DNA of 64,000 bases from the NCBI RefSeq assembly GCF_000331025.1, contig NC_020055.1:3505370-3569369 (forward strand), read 5' to 3'. Of this stretch, positions 25,248 through 35,194 are shown in pieces. The notes under the pieces were generated by a model. It was given only the letters and a program-made list of their open reading frames with translations. It was not told the origin of the DNA and did no database searches. Positions within the stretch are counted from its first letter, which is position 1. Each line of letters opens with the position of its first letter. This DNA comes from Maridesulfovibrio hydrothermalis AM13 = DSM 14728 (GTDB lineage: Bacteria; Desulfobacterota; Desulfovibrionia; Desulfovibrionales; Desulfovibrionaceae). The translations under genes and the position numbers were made by a program.

Positions 25248-25913
25248 ATGCGAAACATCAAATTTTTATGCCTTCTCATGCTTATATCCAGCTTTTTAAG
25301 TGGTTGTTCAACTTCAATACTGATTCCCCCACTGCCCGGGCCTACAATGATTCCTTCATCTATAGGTACTCTTTATAATGCCTATGCCATCAGCACTGAT
25401 GAAAGAGGGTTCCAGACTATTATTGAAGATGAAATGCTTGAAACCAAAATCCAGCATGCAATTCTTAATGAAAAGGGACTGGAGATATTGGACATAAGCA
25501 CATACGCATACAACGGGCATGTCTACGTTATCGGAAAGTATGATGAGAAAGAAGACTTCCAGCGCATCCGCCAGATTGTTAAAAATACTAAGGAAGCAAA
25601 TTCTCTTACAACCTACTTATTTGCAGAAAAAGAAGAAGAGCAATGCAGTGCTTCTGACGACTATCTGCTGCAAATGTCTGTTAAGACGGCCCTCTTAAAT
25701 GATGACTCAGTCTGGGGCGCAAATGTTGCAGTCAAGTCAGTACAGTGTAACATTATTCTTCTGGGGCGGGTCGGTGATTTCAATGAAGCCGTTGCAGCAA
25801 AGCAGATCACGGCGCGTGTAAACGGCGTCAAATCCGTGAAGACCTTCATACGCTCAAGCAGACAGAATAAGTACCTCAGACAAAATAAACGCATAGCCGC
25901 CGTTATGAACTGA
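25248..25913 (+). CDS. BON-domain lipoprotein
   Basis: A 221-residue protein with a lipoprotein signal (MRNIKFLCLLMLISSFLSGC; lipidated Cys20). Two BON-like repeats follow: about 57-125 (LETKIQHAILNEKGLEILDI, then HVYVIGKYDEKEDFQRIRQI) and about 138-205 (LQMSVKTALLNDDSVWGANV, then IILLGRVGDFNEAVAAKQI). BON domains bind phospholipid and are typical of OsmY and DolP, which support outer-membrane integrity. An envelope-stress role is likely by family. It is a single gene ending at a terminator shared with the GntR regulator. Confidence 0.88.
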   Translation: MRNIKFLCLLMLISSFLSGCSTSILIPPLPGPTMIPSSIGTLYNAYAISTDERGFQTIIEDEMLETKIQHAILNEKGLEILDISTYAYNGHVYVIGKYDEKEDFQRIRQIVKNTKEANSLTTYLFAEKEEEQCSASDDYLLQMSVKTALLNDDSVWGANVAVKSVQCNIILLGRVGDFNEAVAAKQITARVNGVKSVKTFIRSSRQNKYLRQNKRIAAVMN

Positions 25914-25941
25914 GTCCTGATAAGAATACACAACAAAAAAA

Positions 25942-25969
25942 TCAGCTGACAAGGTTTCCCGTCAGCTGA
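25942..25969. terminator. Terminator between BON lipoprotein and GntR gene
   Basis: A 9-bp stem (TCAGCTGAC 25942-25950 with GTCAGCTGA 25961-25969), flanked by an A-run on the left. It suits the minus-strand GntR transcript best. Confidence 0.65.
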
Positions 25970-25996
25970 CTTGAATTATTAAAAAAACTTCTGAAA

Positions 25997-26632
25997 TTAC
26001 ATTTCGCTTATAAAATGGCTCTGCAAACGGTCCTTCATGAGATCAAGGTCACCTGAATCTATTGCCTCGACAATACGCTTATGATCTTGCGCATGACCTG
26101 ACATATCTTTGTTTTCGCTAAACTCTTTGCTGGCAATGGTGTAAATCCAATAGTCATTAGCCAAAGCTTCCCATGACCGTACAAGTGAACTGTTCCCTGA
26201 AAATTCAATAATTTTTCTGTGAAATTCCAGATCAGCCTTACGCACAACATCCACATCCCGATTGAGAACCCCCTCATTCATTGTGTCGACAATTGCGTAT
26301 AGCTCTTCAATGTTTATAGCATTCAGCTTGTATGCCCAGCTCACAGCAATCGGTTCAAGTTCACGACGCACTGCAAAATATTCCTGCATATCCTCCGCAG
26401 AAAGAACCCTGACCCTTGATCCTTTATAAGCCTCTGTTTCAACAAAACCGCGGGCAGTTAAATCCCTGATTGCCTCACGCACAGCCCCCTGGCTGACATG
26501 CAGCTCACGCGAGATTCTGGTCTCAACAATCTTATCGCCGGGTTTAAGTGCACCATTTAAGATGCTGTCAACAATGTGCTCCACCACATCATCTCTTAAA
26601 ACCCGCCTCTTCAGTCCTTCATTAGTTGTCAT
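25997..26632 (-). CDS. GntR-family regulator, FCD (FadR/VanR) subgroup
   Basis: A 211-residue regulator: N-terminal winged HTH (about 10-75: GDKIVETRISRELHVSQGAV, REAIRDLTARGFVET) and an all-helical FCD effector domain (about 80-205) with DLEFHRKIIEFSGN and a late SGHAQDHKRIVEAI segment carrying the likely metal-binding histidines. FCD regulators sense small organic acids. No metabolic operon is attached, so target and ligand are unknown. Start after GGGGGGAATTGT. Confidence 0.9.
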   Translation of the reverse strand: MTTNEGLKRRVLRDDVVEHIVDSILNGALKPGDKIVETRISRELHVSQGAVREAIRDLTARGFVETEAYKGSRVRVLSAEDMQEYFAVRRELEPIAVSWAYKLNAINIEELYAIVDTMNEGVLNRDVDVVRKADLEFHRKIIEFSGNSSLVRSWEALANDYWIYTIASKEFSENKDMSGHAQDHKRIVEAIDSGDLDLMKDRLQSHFISEM

Positions 26633-27020
26633 ACAATTCCCCCCTCTCTACAGCAAGTAAATGCTATAATTATGCATCTTCCCTCTAATAATGCATTAAT
26701 AGCGGAAGCGAAACTCTATCACTTTTCTTGACAATATCAAGCACCGAAGTACCTGTTGCAAAAATATATTATCTTTCCGGCAGCAAATCAAACCATAACG
26801 CACAGCATTTTGTCTTTATGAACACCACTGGTGAATAGTAACAATTAATACTACTGACATTTATTCATTATATAACTAAATACAACAATTCATTAAAATA
26901 TTGAATCAGTGCAAATCATGCATACTTAACAATTCTTAAAGTTTATCAATAACTATCTATACATTTTAAAGTCATTAAAATTTGTCCATTTGGTTCTATT
27001 TGTGTCAATTAATTAAATTC
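26633..27020. other. AT-rich spacer upstream of the GntR gene
   Basis: Very AT-rich. It contains a short palindrome (CTTGACAATATCAAG, 26727-26741) and repeated ATGCAT-type elements near 26670-26695 that could be operator sites for the GntR regulator. No coding frame with a ribosome site seen. Confidence 0.35.
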
Positions 27021-27053
27021 AAAAAAAAAGCCGCCCCCGTTTTCGGAGGCGGC
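27021..27053 (-). terminator. Terminator of the first chemoreceptor gene
   Basis: A GC-rich 10-bp stem (27030-27039 with 27044-27053, one G-T pair, AAAA loop on the minus strand) followed by nine T residues. A strong rho-independent terminator. Confidence 0.85.
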
Positions 27054-27079
27054 CATTCGACTAAAATAAACTCAGCCGA

Positions 27080-29170
27080 CTATACATTTTTCAAGTCATC
27101 GATAACGCCCTGCAACTCTTCTGACAACCTTGAAAGCTCATGCACAGCCTGTGCAGACTCTGCCATTGCCTGAGAAGTCTCAGATGCAATACGGTTAACT
27201 TCATCAGTATTACGATTAATTTCCTCCGAGGCAGCAGACTGCTCTTCGGATGCTGTAGCAATAGCCCTGACCTGATCAGCAGTAGAGTCAACGCTTTCAA
27301 CAATGGCTGAAAGAGACTTGCCTGCATCAGAAGCATAGCCAGTACTCGTTTCAATCATACCGGAGGCCTTTTCCATATCATTGATACTATTGTTAGTCCC
27401 GGACTGAATTGCCGATACAGCCTGCCCAACTTCCTTCGTAGCATCCATTGTCTTTTCAGCCAGCTTTCTAACTTCATCAGCAACTACAGCAAAGCCGCGC
27501 CCAGCCTCGCCTGCGCGAGCAGCCTCAATGGCGGCATTAAGAGCCAAAAGGTTTGTCTGATCGGCAATATCGGTAATCACGTTCATAATCTGGCCGATGC
27601 CTTCAGCCTGTTTGCCCAGCTTCTCAAGACCTTCAGACATACTGCCGGCTGCAACATGCACTTCGCCGATACTTGCAATTACATTCTGAACAATTTTACC
27701 CCCGCCTTCAGCCTGATTCTTAGCATCATCTGCACTTTCAGCTGCTTGCGAGGCATTCTGTGCAACCTCAAAGACTGAGGCATTCATTTCTTCCATAGCT
27801 GTTGCAGCTTCAGTAGTTCTTTCTCTCTGCAAATCGGCTCCGGCTTTGGACTGCTCAATCTGAGCCGAAAGCTCCTGCGATGCGCTGGTGACCTGATCAA
27901 CAATTTTTTCAAGATGTTCGGCAGCCTGAAGCATTCCATCACGTTTAGCTGTTTCAGCCTCCCCTCTTGCAACTTCAGCTTCAGCCAGAGCTTTTTTGGC
28001 CAGTTTGGTCTGCTCTTCCGCCTCAAGCCCTTTTTCTTCGGTTGTTTTAAGCAACGCCACAAGGTCGTCAACCATATTTTTAAGAGCTTGCTGCAAGGTA
28101 AGCAGTTCTCCTGAGAATCTGGACTCATCGGGAATTGCCTCAAAATCACCTTTGGAAACAGACTGAGCCGCGCCAACCAAAAGCTGAATAGGCGCAGCAA
28201 TGGTTCTGGCAACAATCCAACCCAGAAAACACAGGACCAAAGCTATTCCAAGGCCGATCAGAATGGTATCCTTAAGAGTATTATAAGCCCCGCGCATGAT
28301 TTCAGACCTATCAATCATAAGAGCCAGCTTCCAGCCCAAATGAGGCGAAGTATAAACCCGCACAAATTTTTCTGTGCCGTCAACCATAAGAGTTGTCATC
28401 TCATTATTCAGTCTGGATAATGCTGTGAGACCGGCGTTATCAACTTTGTCAGCCTGCTTGAAAATAAAATCTTTATGTGCCGGATCGCTGAGAATAGTAT
28501 TATCAGCCTCCATAAGCATTATATAACCGCTTTTACCGATCTTAATTCCCGCAATAACATCGGTTAAACTTGAGAGTTTGATATCAATACCGACCACACC
28601 GATCAGCTCCCCGTTTTTCACAATTTTCGCAGTTACAGTGCTAACGGCTTGCCCCGTGGTCGATTTATATGCCTTACTAAAAGAAGTGTCCCCGCTTGCA
28701 GATAAAGACTCTGTATACCAGGGCCTTGCTCTGGGGTCATACCCCTTAGGCATGGAGTCCTCGGGATACATATTAAATCCGCCATCCTTCATGCCGACAA
28801 AAGCAAAACTGTAAACAGGGTGGCTTTTAATCATGTTTTCAAAAAAATCAAAAGCCGCCTTCCCCTTATCATTCATGCTTTCACGAGAGATTCGGTCAAG
28901 GTCGGGGTCTATCGTGAAATTAAGATTATTACCGAGTGAATCAATTGTAGCCTCATCCAGTGCCAGATACTTGGTATTAAGCATAGCCTCTTTCATGAAC
29001 TGGGAGACAAAATTATCCACCTGTTTAAGTTCATTCAAAGAAGACTCTGCAAAAAAACTTTCCGCCATTCCAATCATTTTAAAATATGCAATAGACGAAA
29101 GCCCTCCCACCGAAAGGATGACCGCAACTAAAATCATCAGGATCAGCTTATTTTTGATATTCAACTTCAC
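27080..29170 (-). CDS. Methyl-accepting chemotaxis protein with dCache sensor
   Basis: A 696-residue chemoreceptor. First helix at about 9-29, periplasmic dCache_1 domain (about 35-285; [20 protein letters not shown] and [17 protein letters not shown]), second helix ([19 protein letters not shown]), HAMP ([20 protein letters not shown]), a long coiled coil, then the signalling hairpin with the invariant tip [19 protein letters not shown]. dCache_1 receptors often bind amino acids or carboxylates. It starts at GTG after AAAGGGGGTG. No CheA/CheW genes are nearby. It lacks a C-terminal CheR-docking pentapeptide. Confidence 0.95.
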   Translation of the reverse strand: MKLNIKNKLILMILVAVILSVGGLSSIAYFKMIGMAESFFAESSLNELKQVDNFVSQFMKEAMLNTKYLALDEATIDSLGNNLNFTIDPDLDRISRESMNDKGKAAFDFFENMIKSHPVYSFAFVGMKDGGFNMYPEDSMPKGYDPRARPWYTESLSASGDTSFSKAYKSTTGQAVSTVTAKIVKNGELIGVVGIDIKLSSLTDVIAGIKIGKSGYIMLMEADNTILSDPAHKDFIFKQADKVDNAGLTALSRLNNEMTTLMVDGTEKFVRVYTSPHLGWKLALMIDRSEIMRGAYNTLKDTILIGLGIALVLCFLGWIVARTIAAPIQLLVGAAQSVSKGDFEAIPDESRFSGELLTLQQALKNMVDDLVALLKTTEEKGLEAEEQTKLAKKALAEAEVARGEAETAKRDGMLQAAEHLEKIVDQVTSASQELSAQIEQSKAGADLQRERTTEAATAMEEMNASVFEVAQNASQAAESADDAKNQAEGGGKIVQNVIASIGEVHVAAGSMSEGLEKLGKQAEGIGQIMNVITDIADQTNLLALNAAIEAARAGEAGRGFAVVADEVRKLAEKTMDATKEVGQAVSAIQSGTNNSINDMEKASGMIETSTGYASDAGKSLSAIVESVDSTADQVRAIATASEEQSAASEEINRNTDEVNRIASETSQAMAESAQAVHELSRLSEELQGVIDDLKNV

Positions 29171-29414
29171 AGAACACCCCCTTTTTAAACAATATCAATT
29201 AACAACTCACTGCTGAAATACAAATAATTACATCAACACTCATAACTCTCTGTAAGCTAAAAGTCACAGAAAATAATCTATTATTAATTTTAGTTGTAAC
29301 ATAAACAAGTTACAATACGTAAGACAATAAATAAGGAGTACCATGCTGCTATAAGCACTCAAACACAATTACTCTTTTATTTACGACAGGTTACATCATA
29401 TTTGAATGATAAAA
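29171..29414. other. Spacer upstream of the first chemoreceptor gene
   Basis: AT-rich leader region of the minus-strand chemoreceptor. Apart from the inverted repeat at 29294-29315, no gene or strong promoter pair was identified. Confidence 0.35.
29294..29315. promoter_or_regulatory. Candidate operator, inverted repeat
   Basis: TTGTAAC (29294-29300) and GTTACAA (29309-29315) form a perfect 7-bp inverted repeat with 8-bp centre, about 125 bp before the chemoreceptor start. The size fits a dimeric repressor or activator site. The binding protein is unknown. Confidence 0.3.
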
Positions 29415-29418
29415 TAAA

Positions 29419-29452
29419 AAAGCCTCTCTCTGCGTTGACAGAGAGAGGCTTT
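29419..29452 (-). terminator. Terminator of the sensor kinase gene
   Basis: A perfect 14-bp stem (29419-29432 with 29439-29452) and 6-nt loop, T-run on the minus strand (the A-run at 29411-29421). Confidence 0.85.
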
Positions 29453-29474
29453 AAGACTGCATTGCTTAAACCAG

Positions 29475-31763
29475 TTATGATTTACTTTCTTGTAATCTTT
29501 CAACAGCCGGCAACCTGATTATAAACTTGGAACCTTTACCCGGTTCAGATTCAACTAAAAATTCACCTTCATGATTACGGGTAATTATAAAGTACGAAAC
29601 AGAAAGCCCCAGCCCTGTTCCAAGGCCGACATGCTTTGTTGTATAAAAAGGCTCGAAAACTCTTTTCCTGACATCTTCATCCATCCCCGGCCCGTTATCT
29701 TCAACTTCGATGCGGACGAACTTTCCATCTTTGCGGGTTCTGAGCGTAATATTGGGAAGTTCATCACCGAAATCTTTATCTGACATGGCTTGAGCTGCAT
29801 TTTTAAATATATTCAAAAAGACCTGTTCAATCTCTGTCTCGGTAATGCTGACTGTCGGCAGGCCCTGTTCATAGTCCCGCCGGACCTCAATTGTCTTAAA
29901 GTCATATTTCTTTTTGAGATCGTAATCATTTTCAGCCAGACTCAACGTCTTCTCCAGAATTCCCTTCACATCCGTTTCGGTTCTGGAGGATTCACTTTTA
30001 CGGCTGAATTCGAGCATATTGCGCACAATCCTTGCTGCTCTGCGACCAGCATCACTTATGCCCCGCAGGTAACCTAGAATTCCACGCTGATCCATATATT
30101 GATGAACTTTATTCAGATCAAGACCAAGCTCAGAAGCGACCTCGATATTCTTCTTGAGAGAAGGGGATAAACGCCTTTCAGTTCCCTGCACTCCGGAAAG
30201 AACAGCTCCCAGCGGATTATTAATTTCATGAGCCATTCCGGCTGCAAGTCCGCCGACGGACATCATTTTTTCAGTCTGAATCATCATATCTTCAAGGCGT
30301 GACTTCATCGTCACATCGTCAATAAGCACAACTGCGCCACGCCCGTCTTCGCTTTCCAGCAAAGGATAAATTTTGATATTTTTATACTGAACAGCCCCCT
30401 CATGGGTAAAAGGAACCTTATTTTTTTCTTTAACTTCAAGCTCGTTTACGGACTGTTTGATCAAATCAAGTTCGCCTTCGAGTTGAGGAAAAACATCCAG
30501 CAGATAAAGCCCCTTAACTTCGTCATAAGTCTTATGTGTTTCTTCTTCTGCTGACTTATTCCACTGATTAATGCGGATCTGCTCATCAACCCCCACCAAA
30601 ACCGTAGGCATGGAATCAATTGTATTTTTAAGCAAGTTACGCAAACGTCCCAGTTCATCTTCAGCCATCACGCGCTCAGTTGCGTCGGAGGCAATACCAA
30701 GATAATGCGTCACCTCTCCATTATCATCGCGAACAAGAACAGTACTGTCTTCAATCCAATACACACGTCCAGTGGGATCAATTATGCGATACTTCTGTAA
30801 AAAATGGTCTGTCCCGGACTGGATATAATAATCCATTTCCTTACCGACTTTTTCGATATCTTCAGGATGGATCACATCAATATATTTAAGTTTCCCAGAT
30901 AAAAAATCCTCAGCCTTCAGGCCAATCTGGGACACATTCTGAGAAACAACCTCAACAGGCCACCCCTCTTCGTTCCTCCACTTGAAAAGAACCACCGGAC
31001 TTTTCTCGACGATCATATTAGACTCTTTAAGAGCCTCTTCAACCTTTTTGCGTTCAGCTATATCCCTGATCAGATTAAGACGCATCTCGTTAAACGCCTG
31101 CGCCACCTTATCAATTTCATCCGGCTTTCTATGCCTTCCACGCCGCTTAAGCACCAACTCCCGGTCAAGATTGTTAATATCCATTTCCTGAGCATACTCA
31201 GCCATAGCCTGCAAATGACGGGTAACCATATAATGGATAATCATCAGAATAAAAAGAGCGACAAGAAAAGTTTTAACACCCTGCGTAAGCAATACAACAA
31301 AAACCCGTAAACGAAGCCTTTTGAAAACATTATCAAGACCTGCAACGGCCTTAAGCTGCCCGACCTCTACGCTTTTACCATCAACAACATGAATCAGCGG
31401 GTAGGTTCGTTCAATAACGTTCTTCCCATCCGGTGCAGCTCCTATAGAAGCAACAGGATCTACAGACCCGAAAGACATCTCCACAACCTCAAGATATCTC
31501 ATCCCCGGTAGTTTCAATGCCCCTTCAAGCTGAATTTTCACATGATCGATATTGATATCCCAAAGGCTGGCGGCAATTGTATTTACATAGCTCTGCTCAA
31601 TCTGCTCCATTCCTTTCTGGATTTCACTGACATCACTGCGGTATTCCATATAAAGCTGGACACTTGTACCGATGACTGTGAAAAAAGAACTGCAAATCAA
31701 AATATAGATCAAAAGTCTATAAGGCAGTACCTGCCCTTTTCGTATTTTCAAAAACTTGACCAT
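29475..31763 (-). CDS. Membrane sensor histidine kinase with PAS domains
   Basis: A 762-residue kinase. Order: helix 1 (LLIYILICSSFFTVIGTSVQ), periplasmic sensor, helix 2 (FLVALFILMIIHYMVTRH), HAMP-like linker, two PAS/PAC units (RNEEGWPVEVVSQNVSQIG; NTIDSMPTVLVGVDEQIRIN), the HisKA box with phospho-acceptor His (GGLAAGMAHEINNPLGA) and the HATPase (NIFKNAAQAM, VEDNGPGMDED, GLGTGLGLSVSY). No receiver domain is attached and no response regulator gene is adjacent, so the partner is elsewhere. I set the start at ATG 31763, preceded by GGTGGAG. Confidence 0.93.
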   Translation of the reverse strand: MVKFLKIRKGQVLPYRLLIYILICSSFFTVIGTSVQLYMEYRSDVSEIQKGMEQIEQSYVNTIAASLWDINIDHVKIQLEGALKLPGMRYLEVVEMSFGSVDPVASIGAAPDGKNVIERTYPLIHVVDGKSVEVGQLKAVAGLDNVFKRLRLRVFVVLLTQGVKTFLVALFILMIIHYMVTRHLQAMAEYAQEMDINNLDRELVLKRRGRHRKPDEIDKVAQAFNEMRLNLIRDIAERKKVEEALKESNMIVEKSPVVLFKWRNEEGWPVEVVSQNVSQIGLKAEDFLSGKLKYIDVIHPEDIEKVGKEMDYYIQSGTDHFLQKYRIIDPTGRVYWIEDSTVLVRDDNGEVTHYLGIASDATERVMAEDELGRLRNLLKNTIDSMPTVLVGVDEQIRINQWNKSAEEETHKTYDEVKGLYLLDVFPQLEGELDLIKQSVNELEVKEKNKVPFTHEGAVQYKNIKIYPLLESEDGRGAVVLIDDVTMKSRLEDMMIQTEKMMSVGGLAAGMAHEINNPLGAVLSGVQGTERRLSPSLKKNIEVASELGLDLNKVHQYMDQRGILGYLRGISDAGRRAARIVRNMLEFSRKSESSRTETDVKGILEKTLSLAENDYDLKKKYDFKTIEVRRDYEQGLPTVSITETEIEQVFLNIFKNAAQAMSDKDFGDELPNITLRTRKDGKFVRIEVEDNGPGMDEDVRKRVFEPFYTTKHVGLGTGLGLSVSYFIITRNHEGEFLVESEPGKGSKFIIRLPAVERLQESKS

Positions 31764-32015
31764 AAGCTCCACCGGAAAAGATTAAGCACTTTGCTCAAAA
31801 AATAGATTTCACATCAAGCTGTATCGTAAATTATCATAAAATGATACAAAATACTAAACTATAAAGGATACTTTTCCAATTAAGCTCACTTTACTTTTAA
31901 CAAAAAATAACACAGTGATCATTAATACCTTTATTTGCAGTTACCGGACATTAAGCCCGATGAAAATTCAACACTGAAAATAAGCGGAGTGGTTTCATTC
32001 CCGGTTGACAGAAAT

Positions 32016-33125
32016 ATGACCAGCCAGAATAAACATCATGCAAAAAACTGTACCTCTGTAATTACGAGGTATTGTTATGAATTATTATTTTCCATGATAA
32101 TTTGCCTGTCAGTCATTCTGATCCCCTGCAATGCCAGTTCAAACAGAATAATAGAACTGAACGTATCCGATTCCAGATCGAAGCTGCAAACAACAATTGA
32201 ACGGCAACACGAAACGACAAATGCACAGCTGATTCCCCCCATCCTCGCGCCTATACCGGCAAAAGAAGACGTGACCCCTCACAAAGCCGATGAAATCTCA
32301 CCCTCTGACGAACTGAAAGAGATAATCCGGAGAGTTAAAAATCAAACTATCCCCGGACCTCACAAACCTAGCGGACAAAATCGGGAGGATGAAGTTTCAG
32401 AATCGACTTTGAAAATCATCAAAACCGAAGGTAAGGCTGTACAAGCCGAAGAGATACAAGCGTCTGCGGCCCTGCAGGCAGTTCTCAGGGCATATAGAAA
32501 TGGCAGCCTGACATATATTCACAGAAGCTTTAAATCCGAAGACCAGCATGAGCAGAATTTTTATCATCAGCCATACACTGATATAAACCTCGAATCCATA
32601 TATGACCTGACCATATTGCGAACCGGTAAAGATATCTTTTTATCTCTGGGCTACATTCCATTGGAACAGGACCGCAAAACAAATGAAGAGATTAAATCCC
32701 GAAGAATTAAAGATTTACAGCAGACTGTATACGCATTGAAATTAAAAGACGCGCGCAAAGCCTCAGCTTTGCCTTCGGAAGCAAAAGAACTTGAGCGCAT
32801 CAAGACTTCCACCAAAATTCAAATACAACCGCGAAAACTGCTGGCCAAACGCATTCTCGATTTCTTCGGGATCAGACGTAAGGACGAAGTCGATAACTAT
32901 GAAAAAATGGCTCGCGACTACAGGATTTATAAGCAATGGTTCAACCGCTGGGAACGTCTGGACAAATGGGTGCAGCGTAAAAAAAGCCAGCGAATCAGAT
33001 TACAAATCGCAAACCCGAATGCAATCAAAAATTCAGTTGATTGCACCAATCCTGCTTTCAGGTATCTGTGCCCCGAAAAACAGCTCATGATCACCCCGTA
33101 CAGTAACGGCAAAATCAAATTTTAA
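32016..33125 (+). CDS. Exported or anchored protein of unknown function
   Basis: About 369 residues with no domain I recognise. After a polar N-terminal stretch comes one hydrophobic segment (ELLFSMIICLSVILIPCNAS) that could be a signal peptide or anchor. The next 150 residues are low-complexity and proline/charge-rich. The C-terminal half is strongly basic and helical (KSRRIKDLQQTVYALKLKDA; NRWERLDKWVQRKKSQRIRL), with two cysteines near the end. The start is unsure: the frame opens with TTG at 31935, ATG 32016 has no strong ribosome site, and a later ATG lies just before the hydrophobic segment. It is flanked by a kinase gene and an Lrp regulator on other strands. Confidence 0.6.
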   Translation: MTSQNKHHAKNCTSVITRYCYELLFSMIICLSVILIPCNASSNRIIELNVSDSRSKLQTTIERQHETTNAQLIPPILAPIPAKEDVTPHKADEISPSDELKEIIRRVKNQTIPGPHKPSGQNREDEVSESTLKIIKTEGKAVQAEEIQASAALQAVLRAYRNGSLTYIHRSFKSEDQHEQNFYHQPYTDINLESIYDLTILRTGKDIFLSLGYIPLEQDRKTNEEIKSRRIKDLQQTVYALKLKDARKASALPSEAKELERIKTSTKIQIQPRKLLAKRILDFFGIRRKDEVDNYEKMARDYRIYKQWFNRWERLDKWVQRKKSQRIRLQIANPNAIKNSVDCTNPAFRYLCPEKQLMITPYSNGKIKF

Positions 33126-33238
33126 AGGTAAGACAGGAATCTGGTCTGCAAAACAGAAAACAACCGCTTGAGCAAAGGGCTCTTTCATAAACCATGATGG
33201 TCAACGAGGCAGCACAGTCAGACTGCTAAACACACTTC

Positions 33239-33258
33239 AAGCCCGGCAAAAGGGCTTA
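33239..33258. terminator. Short hairpin between the unknown gene and the Lrp gene
   Basis: AAGCCC pairs with GGGCTT across a 7-9 nt loop. Without a long T-run it is a weak terminator for either convergent gene. Confidence 0.35.
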
Positions 33259-33299
33259 AACGAATATGACATGAACGACATTGAAAGCCGTACCAGCCT

Positions 33300-33761
33300 T
33301 TACTCTTTATGTTCAGCCCATTTATCAATAGCGTCTAGAAACATGAATGTTTCTGTCGATTTAATGCAGCCTACGTTAGAAAGGTCATCTACGAGAAACT
33401 GACGAAAAGCATTTCTGGATTGAACAAAAACCTCAACAAGCAAATCAAATCTTCCAGAAACGTTGATGACCGACTGCACACCGTTGACCTTGGAAATTTT
33501 CTCCATAATCGCAGGATTCGCTCTTTCTTCAAGGTTGATACCGACCATAGCGATCAGGCTGTTTTCAAAATAAAGAGGATTCACCGAAGCAGTAATGCGC
33601 AAATAATCATTTTTGATCATACGCTCAGTGCGAAGTCTTACTGTTCCATCAGAAACCCCAAGTTTACGAGCGATATTCTTATACGACTCACGTCCATTAC
33701 GCTGTAATTCCTCAATAATCCTACGATCTACTTCGTCTAAGACTAAAGGCCTCTCCTTCAC
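33300..33761 (-). CDS. Lrp/AsnC-family transcriptional regulator
   Basis: A 153-residue Lrp/AsnC protein: N-terminal HTH (DEVDRRIIEELQRNGRESYK; ARKLGVSDGTVRLRTERM) and C-terminal RAM ligand-binding domain (ALIAMVGINLEERANPAIME). It starts at GTG after AAGGAGATTTAGC. Divergent orientation beside kbl-tdh, with about 230 bp between starts, strongly suggests that it controls threonine catabolism, perhaps with an amino acid as effector; that link is inference. Confidence 0.92.
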   Translation of the reverse strand: MKERPLVLDEVDRRIIEELQRNGRESYKNIARKLGVSDGTVRLRTERMIKNDYLRITASVNPLYFENSLIAMVGINLEERANPAIMEKISKVNGVQSVINVSGRFDLLVEVFVQSRNAFRQFLVDDLSNVGCIKSTETFMFLDAIDKWAEHKE

Positions 33762-33922
33762 GCTAAATCTCCTTTTTTAATATTTACTTCTTTTTTTGCA
33801 AGATAGCGCAATATACATAGTGGCAAAATAACAATTCCGTCAATCCATGCTTAAAAACTCACACTTTTTATAAAAACGGCTCTTTTTTGCACTTTACACA
33901 AATTTAGAGCCATATTTTTTGC

Positions 33923-33952
33923 TTGACAACAGTTATTATGTAGTTTTTTAAT
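33923..33952 (+). promoter_or_regulatory. Candidate promoter of kbl-tdh
   Basis: A consensus TTGACA (33923-33928) and TTTAAT (33947-33952) with 18-bp spacing, 40 bp before the kbl start. Just upstream, GGCTC and GAGCC flank a 29-bp AT-rich stretch that could hold the Lrp/AsnC site. Confidence 0.5.
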
Positions 33953-33991
33953 AATATCGAAGCAACACTATTTCGGACAGGAGAAAAGTAT

Positions 33992-35182
33992 ATGCAAAAT
34001 AATTTACTTGAAAGTCTTTCTGAACAGACTGAAGGGCTTAAAGCAGATGGTCTTTACAAAGATGAAAGAATCATAACATCTCAGCAGCAGGCCCTTATCT
34101 CTGTTGCCGGAGGTCAGGAAGTCCTGAACTTCTGTGCCAACAATTATCTGGGACTGGCAAATAACCCTGAGCTGATTCAAACAGCCAAAGAAGCACTTGA
34201 TAAATATGGCTTCGGCCTTTCATCGGTCAGATTCATCTGCGGAACGCAGGATGTCCACAAACAGCTGGAAGAAAAAATAAGCGAATTCCTTAAAACGGAA
34301 GATACAATCCTTTACGGCTCCTGTTTCGATGCCAATGGCGGTCTTTTTGAAACAATTCTCGGCAAAGAGGATGCTGTTATCAGCGACCAGCTTAACCACG
34401 CTTCTATCATTGATGGTGTTCGGTTATGCAAGGCTCAAAGATTCCGTTACAAAAATAATGATATGGCAGACCTTGAAGAACAGCTCAAGGCTGCCTCTGA
34501 CAGCCGCTACAGACTTATCGTCACAGACGGCGTATTTTCCATGGACGGTATCATTGCCGACCTTAAATCCATCTGTGACCTTGCGGACAAGTATGACGCT
34601 TTAGTCATGGTTGATGATTCGCATGCAGTAGGATTCACCGGTAAAAATGGACGCGGAACACATGAATACTGTGACGTTCTCGGACGGGTGGATATTATTA
34701 CCGGAACTCTGGGCAAAGCTCTTGGCGGAGCTTCCGGAGGCTATACATCCGGGCGCAAAGAAATCATTGAATGGCTTCGCCAGCGTTCCCGCCCCTATCT
34801 TTTTTCCAACACCTTGGCTCCGGTCATTGCCTCAACTTCAATTGCGGTGTTGGACATGATTTCATCAAAACCGGAACTCAGGGAAAGATTAAGTGAGAAT
34901 ACCCGCATCTTCCGCACCCGCATGGAAGAAGCCGGATTTGACCTTGTCCCCGGCAACCACGCCATCATTCCGGTCATGCTTGGTGATGCTGTTCTCGCGC
35001 AAAAAATGGCCGAGGGGCTTTTGAAAGAAGGCATTTATGTAATCAGTTTCAGCTTTCCGGTTGTTCCGCGCGGACAGGCCCGGATCAGAACCCAGATGTC
35101 AGCCGGCCATACCCCTGAACAGGTTAATAAAGCGGTTGATGCATTCATCAAAGTCGGCCGCGAACTTAAAATCATCAAATAA
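33992..35182 (+). CDS. kbl: Glycine C-acetyltransferase (2-amino-3-ketobutyrate CoA ligase)
   Basis: A 396-residue PLP-dependent alpha-oxoamine synthase. Marks are [54 protein letters not shown] and the PLP lysine in [17 protein letters not shown]. It splits 2-amino-3-oxobutanoate, made by Tdh, with CoA into glycine and acetyl-CoA. ATG follows GACAGGAGAAAAGTAT. It is in an operon with tdh, 12 bp apart. Confidence 0.96.
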   Translation: MQNNLLESLSEQTEGLKADGLYKDERIITSQQQALISVAGGQEVLNFCANNYLGLANNPELIQTAKEALDKYGFGLSSVRFICGTQDVHKQLEEKISEFLKTEDTILYGSCFDANGGLFETILGKEDAVISDQLNHASIIDGVRLCKAQRFRYKNNDMADLEEQLKAASDSRYRLIVTDGVFSMDGIIADLKSICDLADKYDALVMVDDSHAVGFTGKNGRGTHEYCDVLGRVDIITGTLGKALGGASGGYTSGRKEIIEWLRQRSRPYLFSNTLAPVIASTSIAVLDMISSKPELRERLSENTRIFRTRMEEAGFDLVPGNHAIIPVMLGDAVLAQKMAEGLLKEGIYVISFSFPVVPRGQARIRTQMSAGHTPEQVNKAVDAFIKVGRELKIIK

Positions 35183-35194
35183 GGGTCCAGAATA

